Shown: positions 36,101-45,919 of the stretch, in pieces | How the letters are laid out: every line of letters begins with the position of its first letter | Position numbering within the stretch: the stretch's first letter is position 1 | NCBI GenBank assembly: GCA_961205875.1 | Contig: OY540810.1 | Coordinates: 13,020,001 to 13,084,000 of the forward strand | From: Sialis fuliginosa | Lineage: Eukaryota > Arthropoda > Insecta > Megaloptera > Sialidae | Direction: 5' to 3' | Length of the DNA stretch: 64,000 nucleotides | Notes under the pieces: model-generated | Told to the model about the DNA's origin: nothing | The model's database searches: none | What the model saw: only the letters and a program-made list of their open reading frames with translations | Program-made: the position numbers and the translations under genes

Positions 36101-39023
36101 TGTATGTATGTTAGAGATGTATTGATCACATTCACAATAACAAAAATCGGGTGGTTAGAAAATCTATATTCTATACGCGCGGTTAAACTATGATTCTTTT
36201 TTTGTGGAATTTTTATCAAACGTTAGAATAATAAGTCTTGGATACTTTAAAAGCAAATGAACATGAATTTGTGTCACTAAATAAAACAATCAAGTAACTC
36301 TTTATCATGTTAATTTAATTACCAAAGTTCGCAAATATAGTTTGTTTTTTAAATTATATCCTTTTATATTGTTTATGCTTTTTCTCCAGTACAAAGTAAA
36401 ACCAGAAATGGGCACCCAATGATGTACACTTACTAATGATTACAAAAGTTGCTATTGACATAGTAAGCTAAGTATGTCATCTAACGCATGAATGTAGGTT
36501 CAATTATAACGTGTTTGAAACATGATTTAAACGTTTTATTGGATTTGAAATCATTTACACCACTGCATTATAAGGAAATCGAAGTAATGTTTATCAAGAG
36601 AACAATACGTAGGAATTAGTTAGATGTGTAAAATTTTCTTCTATTATTACGAAATTTTAAACTTATAATTTCTATATATAATCAATCTATAGCTAGTAGG
36701 TAGGTATCTTTTGAATTTATAATGTGTCTATATCTATAAGAGTAAAATAATGTTGTTTATTAGTTGTTTATTTCTGCAAACTGTAATGTATTTGACACAC
36801 CAAAATGTTAGTTTGTTTTATTAATAAATAAATATATTCATCTTAATTAAAATTGTAAATACAGTGTAATCTTAATATAACGAGCCTTAATATAACGATT
36901 TCCTCGATTTAACAAATTTTTCGAAATCCCCTAGAACTGCCCGTAAGCTAATGCAAAATATACCTTTATATTACGTATAAATTTGTCAACAACCTCTTTA
37001 TAACGAATTTTTCGACAGGTTCAGACACGTTTTTCGTAAGACAATCATTGTTTGTCACTGTTGCTAGTTTTAAAGTTGCAATGGCTGAAAAACAAAAAAA
37101 GGTGTTCCTTAACCGTCGCAAAGAAACGAGAAATCATTAAGTATGTAGACGAGAATCCTACAACGAAAAAATAGACATCGCTACAATCTTACCTTGTTAT
37201 AACGAATTGTAGACCAACCTAACCTTTACATAACAAACCTCACTGTAACAAATTACTTGGTATAACGAATATTTTCTACTTCCCTTCAGTTTTGTTATAT
37301 CGAGGTTGCACTGTATACAAACTTATAATGAAATACATATATGAAAGTAATAGATAAATTGATATGGTTCGCATTAACAAAAAATTACAATTACCATTTT
37401 CTAATAAATTTTCGTAATGAAGTACTTACCAAGACAATGCGCGTGTGTTTGCAGATACTCTGAAATAACGTGACAGTGACGTTCATGTCGTAATCTGAGG
37501 CGATCACGACGTCCTAGGTGTCGGATAAGTTCATTCCCAATATTGTATATTTCATTCTTCAAAGCATCCGAAAGAGTCTTCAGTTCAAATGTATCTATCG
37601 AATTAGGAGTCATTACATTAAAAATATATACAGGATGTTTCATAATTGAATGTCAATATTGAAGAGGGTTTACAAGGTGTAGAGACACATTTTTGTGAAA
37701 AACATTAACACATTAACAACAATTACATTAATAGTATATACAGAATGTCACGTAAACATATTTACAATATTTCGGGAGTTGTCAAGAACATTAAAACAAT
37801 CGCTTTTTGTTAGCTGTAGAGTAAAAAAAAGGACCTTGCACAAAAAGAATGAATATGCTGATATAAAATTAGGTGCAACCTACGAAAATCCATAATTTCT
37901 GCTTTTTTATGTTTAATACACGATTTTATATTTATTTTTATCACTTAAAAGATCAACTTTTAGAAAAATTTGCAAGTAAAAAGTACTTCGAATTAGTCAA
38001 TGAATACAAAAAAGATTTTTTAGAACTTTTGGTGACATTTTAGGCAGTTTTTTATAAAATTGATAAATTTTATTTAAAAAAAAAATTATAATTTAAAATT
38101 TTCTTAATAATAACAAAAGTTGTTAATTTAAATATATTTTTTTAAGATAAAGTACTAATTGATATATCATTCCATTTAATATTTTTGAATTATCCCCAAT
38201 TGAAGTATTGCATTTTTAATATGCCGCGTATGACACTTTAAATTATCCAAACCTCAGATACTCATACATCATTAAAAAGTTTGTTATTTTTACTTTCAAA
38301 TAAAAATTTTAAAATAACATTTCATTAACATTTAACGAAACTAGAGTACTTTTAGTAAAACCCTAAAATTTAGGAACAAGTCGCCATATTTTCTAAACAA
38401 TTGAATATATGAAAAAAAATTTTTTACAAAAGTTTCTACTTTTTTATGATCTTTAAAATGATCTACTTTTGGATATACCGTTCCATTTGATTTTGCTGAG
38501 AAACGGGCATGTACCCCTCAAACTACCCCCCAAGGGGGAGTTTTAGGGGGTTGAAAATATTTTCCTGAAACTCTTTAGGGTCCATATATATAGTAAAATC
38601 ATAAAACTCTATATTCAATAGTTTAGGCGTAAAACATAGTGGAACACCCGGTATTTTTCAAAAATCCTAAATAATAATTCCGTAGTCGTTAGTAGGTAAT
38701 AAATAAATAAATAAAATTTCTTACCTCTTACAGATAAATCATTCCAAGCAAAGCTATTGTAATTTCCATAACTTTTATTTGAATTGCAATCACTTTCAAT
38801 ACTCCGACATTCATAATTATAATTGTCATTAAAAGAAAACGGTTGCCCGTAAATGTCAATCAGTAATTGGTGAATCAAATGTTTAGTTTTTTCTTTTTTT
38901 ATCCTCATGCATTCTTCACTGTTTTTGTTATCTTCAGAACCGTCAATTATAAATACTTCTGGGTAAATATTTTCACTCGTTTGATCAAAATCATATTCTG
39001 AATTGTATGATGATAATGAACTC
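21150..39023 (-). CDS. TBC1D30: TBC1D30-type Rab GTPase-activating protein
   Basis: Coding exons, in gene order: 39023-38725, 37594-37430, then either of these or 32921-32867 joined to 31843-31713, 30027-29902, 29463-29278, 28364-28205, 27444-27273, 26686-26534, 25414-25251, 24112-23942 and 23521-21150. All phases agree. The short form is 1229 residues. Rab-GAP TBC signatures are present: the arginine-finger region KDLHRTGCSLFCG, the glutamine-finger GYCQGFNMLAALIL, then LPESYFANNLRGLSVDM, PPLTNVFTMQWFLTLF, SADEFY and LAELRDRYTFNITP. From family knowledge these agree closely with vertebrate TBC1D30. TBC1D30 stimulates GTP hydrolysis by a Rab and has been linked to ciliary membrane traffic. 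The long last exon (about 790 residues) is serine- and acid-rich, starts with a RGRRLGPPKG patch and ends in SP-rich motifs. The start of the long form is not found. Introns carry many transposons. Confidence 0.9.
23588..23690 (+). repeat. Interspersed repeat family C, copy 1
   Basis: Contains gtgactgtgtcgggatgcac, then agtcgagggaatggcgtgaa and later aaataaaactcagact. Copies are at 39063-39165 and 51449-51565. It lies in a TBC1D30 intron. The tip gactgtg...cacagtc can form a small hairpin. Class unknown. Confidence 0.65.
24251..24292 (-). ncRNA. Hammerhead-like motif, probably degenerate
   Basis: Minus strand reads ctgatgag, a stem gacttc-ttgt-gaagtc, gaaac, then acgtgtc. This is the hammerhead core order: CUGAUGA, stem II, GAAA, short self-complementary stem III, UC. 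The bases that should make stem I (ggga before, gagtgat after) do not pair, so activity is doubtful. It sits on the transcribed strand of a TBC1D30 intron, just before a MITE at 24356. Confidence 0.45.
24356..24855. repeat. MITE family D, copy 1
   Basis: Inverted ends tactggcaccagtcttgatc and, as complement, tactggcaccagtcttggac. The tip itself is nearly palindromic. Internal landmarks are ctccagtgatggataaagta and cattttgacacccattggcc. Copies or parts lie at 31056-31560, 34735-35216, 36230-36440, 43850-44128 and 54765-54874. Confidence 0.85.
26781..26836 (-). ncRNA. Type I hammerhead-like ribozyme, left arm
   Basis: Minus strand: stem I strand tttaggatt, core ctgatga, hairpin atagc-att-gctat, core gaaa, stem III with acac pairing gtgt around gtgc, then a (cleavage expected after gta), then agtctaaa. 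The last pairs with tttaggatt through Watson-Crick and wobble pairs with one A-A mismatch. One extra u plus a G-U pair separate CUGAUGA from the stem II helix, which may weaken it. It lies in the sense direction of TBC1D30 transcription. Confidence 0.6.
27113..27165 (+). ncRNA. Type I hammerhead-like ribozyme, right arm
   Basis: Plus strand: tttaggact, ctgatga, atagc-att-gctat, gaaa, a short stem III (aca/tgt around cgt), a, then agtctaaaa. Stem I pairs better than in the left arm: five pairs in a row next to the core (one G-U), one A-A mismatch, then three more. Stem III is shorter than in the left arm. It is antisense to TBC1D30. Confidence 0.6.
28457..28623. repeat. pogo-like MITE family E, copy 1
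   Basis: Inverted ends tacagtggaattttgttagt and, as complement, tacagtggaacctcgttagt. The interior shares ttttaacatggag and gaatgccggaacc with a shorter copy at 33292-33391. Both have TA tips and both lie in TBC1D30 introns or flanks. Confidence 0.8.
29645..29886. repeat. MITE with cctatgtaggaaat ends
   Basis: Ends cctatgtaggaaatgc and, as complement, cccatgtaggaaattac. The interior is full of ttggccca/tgggccaa strings. A fragment of the same family is at 3600-3680 (ggccccttt, aatttcctacttgggg). It lies in a TBC1D30 intron. Confidence 0.6.
31056..31560. repeat. MITE family D, copy 2
   Basis: Ends tactggcaccagtcttagaa and, as complement, tactggcaccagtcttggcc. Compared with copy 1 its interior is in the reverse orientation (acaccgattgtca-type text precedes atgggcagcc-type text). 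TBC1D30 intron. At 30530-30960 there is unassigned sequence with several cgac/gtcg-rich strings. Confidence 0.75.
32115..32790 (+). repeat. Interspersed repeat family A, copy 3
   Basis: Same order of landmarks as 14836-15640: gaagatacgagaagctttgt, tttccgtttcagg, aaccgatttaatgaaacttg, cctttggtgaatttagcac, aggaagcactgtgcattta. It ends about 80 bases before the alternative TBC1D30 exon at 32867. Confidence 0.7.
32867..32921 (-). other. TBC1D30: Alternative first coding exon of TBC1D30
   Basis: Minus-strand ATG at 32921 opens 18 codons (MSSLLNSLKNLTSSAKCT) and ends at a strong donor (acag|GTGAGT) in phase 1, the phase the 31713-31843 exon accepts. An in-frame TAA lies 18 bases upstream of the ATG, so this is a real start if transcribed. 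The exon at 37430-37594 ends in the same phase, so the two are mutually exclusive entries. Vertebrate TBC1D30 also has a short form with its own first exon. Confidence 0.65.
33292..33391. repeat. pogo-like MITE family E, copy 2
   Basis: Ends tacagtggaacttcgtacgt and, as complement, tacagtggaacttctttagt. It is an internally deleted sister of 28457-28623. Confidence 0.75.
33575..34315 (+). repeat. Family A copy 4 interrupted by family B copy 3
   Basis: Family A sequence runs from gcttcctcgcaatatcgaag to gtaagaggaagcactgtgc. At 34012-34180 it is interrupted by a family B element: cttgaggcttccgcggtgat, then ggatcttggcttctgggtgt, the core gacgaaacgttggccgataa, then the complement of the arm. Just left, at 33520-33560, is a scrap of another repeat (agtggcgtcacta). 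Confidence 0.75.
34735..35216. repeat. MITE family D, copy 3 (right end lost)
   Basis: Left end tactggcaccaatccttgcc. The interior follows copy 1 (tccagtaatggataaagtaa, cattttgacacccattggcc). The right end stops at cgtccaagacca. A further internal piece of this family lies at 36230-36440. The stretch 35217-35860 is AT-rich with no gene. Confidence 0.7.
35925..36060 (-). promoter_or_regulatory. GC/CpG-rich patch, candidate TBC1D30 promoter
   Basis: In otherwise AT-rich sequence this patch is rich in CG dinucleotides (gcgcgcac, gcggcagcgcggcgcag, ctagcggcgcggtt). It lies 3 kb upstream of the short-form start at 32921 and downstream of the long-form exon at 37430, where a promoter or non-coding first exon of the short form would be expected. 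No coding function is supported. Confidence 0.35.
36860..37315 (+). mobile_element. Deleted pogo/Tigger-like transposon
   Basis: Inverted ends tacagtgtaatcttaatata and, as complement, tacagtgcaacctcgatata, with ataacga repeated inward and TA tips. Inside at 37080-37140 a reading frame starts MAEKQKKV and then, after a one-base break, gives REIIKYVDENPTTKK. This resembles the N-terminal psq/CENP-B-type helix-turn-helix of pogo-family transposases. The rest of the transposase is gone. It lies in the TBC1D30 intron between the long-form and short-form first exons. Confidence 0.75.
37431..39023 (-). other. TBC1D30: TBC1D30 long-form N-terminal exons and their intron
   Basis: Exon 38725-39023 (R/SSLSSYNSEYDFD ... 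TKHLIHQLLIDIYG) joins exon 37430-37594 (TFELKTLSDALKN, ELIRHLGRRDRLRLRHERHC) through a phase 1 junction that makes an aspartate. The second exon matches the vertebrate TBC1D30 coiled segment (ELKTIL..., LLRHLKQKDRL) as I know it. The intron at 37595-38724 is AT-rich, with a poly-T/A-rich stretch and no identified element. The exon with the start codon lies upstream and was not found. Confidence 0.75.
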
Positions 39024-39062
39024 CTATAAAGAAAATAATAATCTATTACACTGTAAATCTCA

Positions 39063-39165
39063 CGAAAAATGAGTGTGACTGTATCTGGATGCACAGTCGA
39101 GGGATTGATGTGAATACGTGAAGTGGGGTTGAATAAAAATTACAATCAGACTCATGGATTGATAC
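39063..39165 (+). repeat. Interspersed repeat family C, copy 2
   Basis: Contains gtgactgtatctggatgcac, agtcgagggattgatgtgaa and gttgaataaaaatt, diverged from the 23588 and 51449 copies. Confidence 0.55.
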
Positions 39166-39235
39166 ATCTTTAATTATTTTGTTACACAAAAACATTTGAA
39201 TATTTATACAATGGACATAAAATGTTGCTGTAAAC

Positions 39236-40083
39236 TTACAAGAGGAAGCAACAGCACGGTTAATGAAAATTTCAATGAGCTTGTGGTATGTCAAACTAGA
39301 GCAAAAATAAAAAGACACGTGTCCAACAATTTGATCTCATAGGCCTTAATTACAAAGATAATTAACTTTGATAATTTATGTATTCAATATAACCGTGTAT
39401 TATGTTCGCTCGAAATATAAGTGTGTTGGCCCTACGGTCAACGCGCTGGCGTCTCGCCTGGTTTTAAGATTTTGATTTTAATTTTAATTTACAATTATTT
39501 TTTATTTTTTTGTACACATTACCTCTCCCACTTGCGTAAAAATCGATAAATTAGACATAAATAAAACATATATTATTATTGACAATGAAAATATTATATA
39601 TACGCCAGTACATAATTATTAATTTGTTTTAAAGTAAATTTAATTTATTATTGACACAACTCATTAGTTTTTAATTAATAAATTGAAAAGTTTTAATAAA
39701 AAACAAACTTGAAAGAAACCACAAACATCTATTGTCAATAATAATATATGTTTTATTTATGTCTAATTTATCGATTTTTACGCAAGTGGGAGAGGTAATG
39801 TGTACAAAAAAATAAAAAATAATTGTAAATAAAAATTAAAATCAAAATCTTAAAACCAGGCGAGACGCCAGCGCGTTGACCGTAGGGCCAACACACTTAT
39901 ATTTCTAACGAACATAATACACGGTTATATTGAATACATAAATTTTCAAAGTTAATTATCTTTGTAATTAAGGCCTATGAGATCAAATTGTTGGACACGT
40001 GTCTTTTTATTTTTGCTCTAGTTTGACATACCACAAGCTCATTGAAATTCTCATTAACCGTGCTGTTGCTTCCCCTTGTCGGT
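39236..40083. repeat. Large palindrome with about 345-bp arms
   Basis: Arms 39236-39582 and 39733-40083 are inverted, nearly identical copies around a spacer of about 150 bases. Each arm holds gaagcaacagcacggttaat, caacaatttgatctcatagg, a GC-rich block ggccctacggtcaacgcgct and acctctcccacttgcgtaaa. The GC-rich block looks like the D-arm half of a tRNA or tRNA-derived SINE (tggccctacggtcaacgcg), but no B box follows. No coding frame is supported. Confidence 0.9.
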
Positions 40084-40099
40084 CTAACAAAAATAAAGA

Positions 40100-40565
40100 A
40101 ATGTACATTCGTACAAACAGAAACACAATTAATTAATTAATATTTACAATACGAAATTAACTTTTTATTTTTATTTTTTAATTTAAAAAACTTTAATAAA
40201 AAAATAAAATTAAAATAAAAACGTTCGGTCGTAGAGAATATATTCTTATAGACTGTTATTTTTTTTTTTCAATTCAATTAATTAATATTTACAAGCGCAA
40301 TCGTGGAAATACAAAATTAATTTTTTTATAATATAAAGTTTTCACTCATTAAAACTGGTTAAATGTTCTAATTTTTTAATTGTACCTCGTACTTCTAATC
40401 GAGATCTATAATTTGAGAGAGCCCACGTGGTAGCTGTTCTGAGTGTCGAGATATACTGATTATTAATTTATGCTAGCGCGCAAAACGGATCTCTGCGCAT
40501 TACATCAATTTTCTGAAATGCCTACACGTTATTCACGTCAAAAGACATTGCTTACATTGTAAAAT
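40100..40565 (-). repeat. Diverged inverted copy of the XKR-B 3' flank
   Basis: The minus strand can be followed against 19564-19935: gacgtgaataacgt, gatgtaatgcgcagagatcc, ctagcgc, atcagtatatctcgacactc, agagcagctac, gatctcgattag-type text, tttaaccag, aatgagtgaaaac, agaatatattctctacg, aaaaagttaatttcgta. Similarity starts just beyond the XKR-B stop and does not include coding sequence. It is either a decayed duplicated gene end or an unrecognised transposon present at both places. Confidence 0.65.
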
Positions 40566-41930
40566 CAACGATAGGTACGTTACATGATTTTCTATAACCG
40601 CGTTAAACCAAATCAATCAATTAAAATAGGCTGAATACGTATAAACATGTTTTAGAAAATTCACGAAAATAAGAATGCCCAAAAAAACACAAAGAAAATT
40701 AGTAGTTTGACATAAAACTTAAAATAAAATATGTTTGTTTTTCAATTTTATTAATTTAATTTTATTGAAAAGTAACAATATATTTTATATTTTTATATTT
40801 TATATTTTCGTCAAAACGGTGAACCGCTGAATTTGTATGAAAAATCGCATCGCTCAATTCCAATCCGCATAAATAGAAACTCTACTATAAATACTATAAT
40901 CTATTTTTTCGTATAATTGTGAAATCATATTAGCGAATTTTTTTTATAAAAAACTCAGTACAATTAGCATTTTTTTTATTAACTTGTTCTAGGTATAACA
41001 AAGAGTAAGTCTGTAGGTAACTGAAATCTTTATTTAACATTTTAATGTTGAATCAATTATAATAGTTTACAAAATAATTCGCAAAAACTACATTTTCAAA
41101 CTTTGCGACGCTGTAACTTATAAATTAAAGGTCGTACAGAACAACACCTGTAACAAAAATTGTAGAGAATTTAATTTTTTACAGTATTGTTACTAAATAT
41201 TTCAATGTAAAATCAATAGTTTACAAAATAATTCGCAAAAACTACACTTTCCAAACTTTGCGGCGCTGTAACTTGTAAATTAAAGGTCATACAGAACGAC
41301 ACCTGCATCAAAAATTGTAGAGAATTTAATTTTCTACAATATTGTCAAAAAACATTTTAATATAAAATCAACAGTTTACGAAATAATATTTTTTAACGTT
41401 GGTATAAATTTTGAAAAAATTTTCCCCCAAAAAGGGAGCCCTGAAAATATTTTTGCTGAGGCCACTGACTATCATAACACGCCACATGAGGGTGTCCACG
41501 TTAACTGGTCTAGTCCATTTTGTTTGTACATGGCGTATAAATTTAATAAATTAAATCTATAAAATTATATAAATTAAAAAAATGGTTATGTAAGTACACT
41601 CTAAATAAAAATATGGATACTAAATATAGTTACTTACATGTCTAATATTTATTTATTATATATTAAAAATAGATTTATATATTTATATATTAAATTATTT
41701 GAACAATGTGTAAGAACCGCACGTCCGTCAAACAAATATTAAATAAAACTAATAGTCTGTTGATTAACTTAGATAGCGCAGAATTAATTTACATTCTAAA
41801 AACCACAACAAAAATGATATGGGCAATAACCAACGAACTTAATTCTACATATAGACTGGCTAAACACATACAAATATACAGGTGTTCATCATTGCTAACT
41901 TTGTTATTGTTGGATGGGCAAAGTATCAGT
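40566..41930. other. No gene; 154-bp tandem repeat and MITE scraps
   Basis: From about 41061 to 41380 a unit of about 154 bases (aatagtttacaaaataattc, gcgctgtaacttgtaaatta, tgtagagaatttaatttt) is repeated 2.2 times with divergence. At 40600-40890 are scraps related to the MITEs at 16136 and 26226 (tgaaaatt, aatcgcat). An open stretch at 41706-41993 encodes nothing I recognise. Confidence 0.55.
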
Positions 41931-42850
41931 GGGATGGATAATGGCGGTTTCAAAAAAACAATTGAATGTCGAATTTCAAATATACAAATATAACATTTTT
42001 TAAATGGAATAACCTGTATATTATTAATAGATTTTATAGCTGAGAATGTTTTCTTTATGCATGGTGGTAAAATATATAGAAAACAAATTATAACAAGTAT
42101 AAAATGAATAGAAAATATCGAAAAATAGTGTGCTATGCAGATTTAATAAAATACAAAAACAATTGATAAAAAATTTTAAAACAATAACTTCAGGTATTTA
42201 TGCCTTATTTCGCAGATTTTTAACGTTTTTAAGTATTATAGATAAAAAATTATAATTAATTATAATAATAATATTTTTCTTTATCAATAAATTTTTTTTT
42301 GGCATTTATTACAGTTATTACGTCACTATACCACTACCAGACATGGATGACTGGGAGGATCGGGAAGTGCCCTGGGGCAATCAGGGCAGGAAACAGTCAC
42401 GAAGCCCATTTCATCCATGGGTAACGTCCTAGGAACAGACAATAGGTTCTTATTTCTATCTTAGCCTATACAGTCGTTGTCGAATTGCTCCCATACAGCT
42501 CCGTGTGCTTCTGATTCTACAGCTGCCACGGAGATGCACTAACTAAAAATCTTCGAAAAAATGACAAAAATACCTGAAATTATTATTTAAAAAATTTTAA
42601 AAATGCGTTTTATTTAATTAAATTTGCATAGCTCACTATTTTTAATATTTTCTATTAATTTATTATTTGTTATATCTTATTTTATAACAATTTTACCACC
42701 ATGCATAAGACTTTTATAAAGAGAAAATTCTTAGCTATAAAATCCAATAACAATATGCAGGATATTCCATTAAAAAAAACTATATTTTTCAATATATCAC
42801 TGAAATTCGTCATTTAATTGTTTTTTTTTGAGACCGCCAGTATTTATCCC
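41930..42850. repeat. Foldback element with an inserted GC-rich repeat
   Basis: Left arm 41940-42075 (ggcggtttcaaaaaaacaat, aatggaataacctgtatatt, gattttatagctgagaat, atgcatggtggtaaaat) is matched by the complement of 42680-42840. Between them, at about 42340-42545, lies a repeat with gtgccctggggcaatcaggg and gcaggaaacag, which resembles 52170-52260 (atgccctggggtggtcaggg). That smaller repeat may be a SINE, but no Pol III boxes are clear. Confidence 0.65.
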
Positions 42851-43849
42851 AGAAAAAATAAGGGGAGATTGGGAGCGTTCATACAGATGGATTAATAAGT
42901 GTACTAACGTGACTATGAAAATATGTGTGACACCAATAGATAGTACTGATCACCCGACACATACATATGTATCAACAGTTTAAATCTTTAAATTGTCATC
43001 TTGATGGTCATTTTCATCAATTTTCATTTTCAATATGTGGAAGTAATTTTTGTACGTTGTCGTAAATATAATACTTCAAAAACAGTATCAAATTGTGTTA
43101 TTTTGAATGGATTAGTGTTATCTTATACATATAACAGTTACATTTATTTGTTTGTAATATTGATTTAGTTTTTATATATTTCCAATCTTTTAAAAACATA
43201 AAATTTTATAAAATTTTCACCAGGGGAACATTTATATACTTTGCCCATTTAACCGATCTTCTAAGTCCAATAAGAACAAAAAAAACATTACCAATGATCA
43301 CTCGATATAACAAGAGATAACAACTTAACTGCTTATACGTGAGAATTTATTTAAGAAAAGAGTAAATGCAAGTTTTCTGTGAATCGAAAGCTTGCATTTA
43401 CTTTTTTCATCAATAAATTCTAACGTTTAAACAATTTAGTTGTTATTATTCTATTCATAAATATATCATATCACTACTGTTTTAATTTTTAATACCGTTG
43501 GTGTTTACTTACCACGCGTACGAGAAACATGATACTTCGAGAGAACTCATATAGGTTAGGTTAAGTTAGCTAACAAATTTTGTTAGTTCGTTGTTTTAAA
43601 AGTGAATTTAAGATAATAACCATAGATAGTACACTATAGCACAGTGGTGCAGCCAGAGTGGAGGGGTTTCCGGGTTATGCCCCTCCCCTTTTGAGACAGC
43701 TATTATATTTGCATTTTTTAAATACATATTAATTATAATTCCTCCAACTTTAAGCATATTTTTTATATTGCTATATCGCTATATCCAAAGTATAGAAACA
43801 TTTTTGGTTCCCAAAAAAGATAGGACGATTATTATAATTTTAAATTAAG
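42851..43849. other. No gene; hairpin element and repeat scraps
   Basis: A hairpin lies at 43316-43446, with arms holding gagaatttatttaagaaaag, agagtaaatgcaag and their complements. At 43480-43615 there is a minus-strand relative of the 47267 MITE (gttggtgtttacttaccacg). At 43640-43680 a short GC-rich scrap (agtggtgcagccagagtgg) precedes a c-rich run. Confidence 0.5.
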
Positions 43850-44128
43850 TACTGGCACCAGTCTTGGATCATACCCCATTGTTGGACTCTAGTTTAATGT
43901 ACTAAATTATAAATATTTGTTGATATTTGATTACATACTATCTATAGACAATTAACTCAAAAACAGCTTAATTTGATGACAAAACTATATAAATTTACGT
44001 ATTTTGGTAATTGAATTGATTTAATAAAGAGATACTTGTTTTATTAGTACCATGAGTTGATGAGAATTACAAAAATGAAGCCCATCAATCCCCCCTTACT
44101 CTTAAAGCGTCCAAGACTGGTGCCAGTA
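43850..44128. repeat. MITE family D, copy 4 (internally deleted)
   Basis: Ends tactggcaccagtcttggat and, as complement, tactggcaccagtcttggac. The interior keeps only the outer parts of the 500-base family. Confidence 0.8.
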
Positions 44129-44642
44129 CAGTCCATTTTATTATAATGTATCTTTTCAGTTATACAATGAAAATATGGTTTATATGGGTGCATTGACAGT
44201 TGACACAGCCTTCGGCGTAAATGGGTTAATTCATATCAGAAAAAATGAATAATGCATTTTAATTTCCATTTATTAACACTATACATTATGGCATACATTT
44301 TTTTAACTTCAAGCAACAGGTGTGTATTATTATATTATATATATATATAATATATATATGTTATGTACATACAAAATGCTTCTTTGATTTGTACTTTTTC
44401 TGAATTTCTTCTTTATTTCATAATTAATAAATTACTACTCGTATACACAAAAATTGTATTATTTTTTTTAATTTTCAATTTTCAATTTTGACCTAGTGTA
44501 ATTTACATTTTTTTTCCACACGTAAAGAAAGTCTCGTGGAATCCATAGTAGATATTTTATTATCAACTATGTTCCATCAAAAGTGCAATAAAGAAGAAAC
44601 AGTGAAAATATTAATTAATGAATCATTCTGTACGTAGATATA

Positions 44643-44951
44643 TACAGGGTAGGTCTAAAGTAACTTTTTTATTTCTTTAGACTAGGAATCTGATAGACTC
44701 TCACATACCAATTGCATTTGTAACTATATTTCTACATAAATTAATAACAAATTTTTGTTTTTCATTGTTTTATTTTCTTTGCCAAATAATACAGCATCGC
44801 CGCCCGCGTGAATCTTAAAAATCCATTCATTTACAAAATTTTAATTCTCAAGTTCGGCGAGGTGACGCTTCAACTCTGTATTATTTTCCAAGGTTTAAAA
44901 TAATATCAAAGATTTTTTTTAATTAGAATGTGACTTATGGCCTACCCTATA
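44643..44951. repeat. MITE with tacagggtaggtctaaag ends
   Basis: Left end tacagggtaggtctaaagta and the complement of the right end (tatagggtaggccataagtc) are related. TA tips. The interior holds a short GC-rich patch (gcatcgccgcccgcgtgaat). Confidence 0.6.
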
Positions 44952-45163
44952 TAAAGTATTCCCTAGTTTATATAAATACTTATTGTGCATAATCGGCTAA
45001 CAAGGTGCAATCTATCCGTATATTTGAACAATTTTTGTACAATCAAATTACATTATATTTTATATATCTTTATATATCAATTGTCAAACAATCATTTATA
45101 ATTATAATTCAACATAGTATATAGGATATTTATAAATTAATTTATAGATAATATATTTGTATA

Positions 45164-45732
45164 TACAGGCTGTCTAAATAGTAAGGTAAAGTACGGGGAT
45201 CTCGGAAACTGTAAGAGTTAAATGAGACAAAAGTTACCATTAAGTGGCGGGCTAGTTTAATGGTGTTTTTACATCCTACGAAATTTTAATAACTTACTTA
45301 ATATAAGCTAGCTAAAAACCGTTCTTTCGATAGAACAATTTTTTTTTACTTACATAAAAAAATAAGTTAATAGGTAGGTTCCATGAGAACAGTACGTAAA
45401 TGTAGCAACAGAAATTGCTCCAATACGTTGTGTTTTTTATAGTCTTTTTAACCGCATCAAAGTGAATCCGCGTAAATCGAAGGATTACTGTATAGTAAAA
45501 TTTTCGGTTAAAAAAATCATACTATATATTTTTTAATTTATATAATTTTAAAAAATACTAATTTGCAACATTTTTTTTTAATTTCACGATATGTTAGTAG
45601 TAGACTTTTAAAATCTCATATATAAAGTAAAAACATTGTAAATAATTGCCCCTTTTTAAAGAGAACTTAGTCTTATTTAACCTAAAGGTTCCGAGATCCC
45701 CATATTGTACATTACTATTTATACATCCTGTA
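45164..45732. repeat. MITE with tacaggctgtctaaatag ends, another nested inside
   Basis: Ends tacaggctgtctaaatagta and, as complement, tacaggatgtataaatagta, both followed by ggggatctcgga-type sequence. A fragment of the 20055 family (aacagtacgtaaatgtagc to ggattactgta) is nested at about 45370-45495. A partial sister lies at 54592-54760. Confidence 0.75.
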
Positions 45733-45919
45733 TACAATTCAATATAATAAAAGCATTTATATAGATATACATTTAACACTAGAACGAATAGAAGTGAAGC
45801 TGACAATTATAAGCAAACATATAGAAAATATATTGACTTTTTATTATTTATTTATTACATTTTCATTTGACATTAATTATAATTATTAAAATATAACATC
45901 AGTTTCAGTATGTCAAAAT

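Noticed and set aside
39420-39480. A tRNA gene in the palindrome arms
   Set aside because: Only an A-box-like block is seen. There is no anticodon arm of proper shape, no B box and no acceptor stem.
41706-41993. 95-codon open frame in the gene-poor region
   Set aside because: It runs into the arm of the foldback element at 41930 and resembles no protein.
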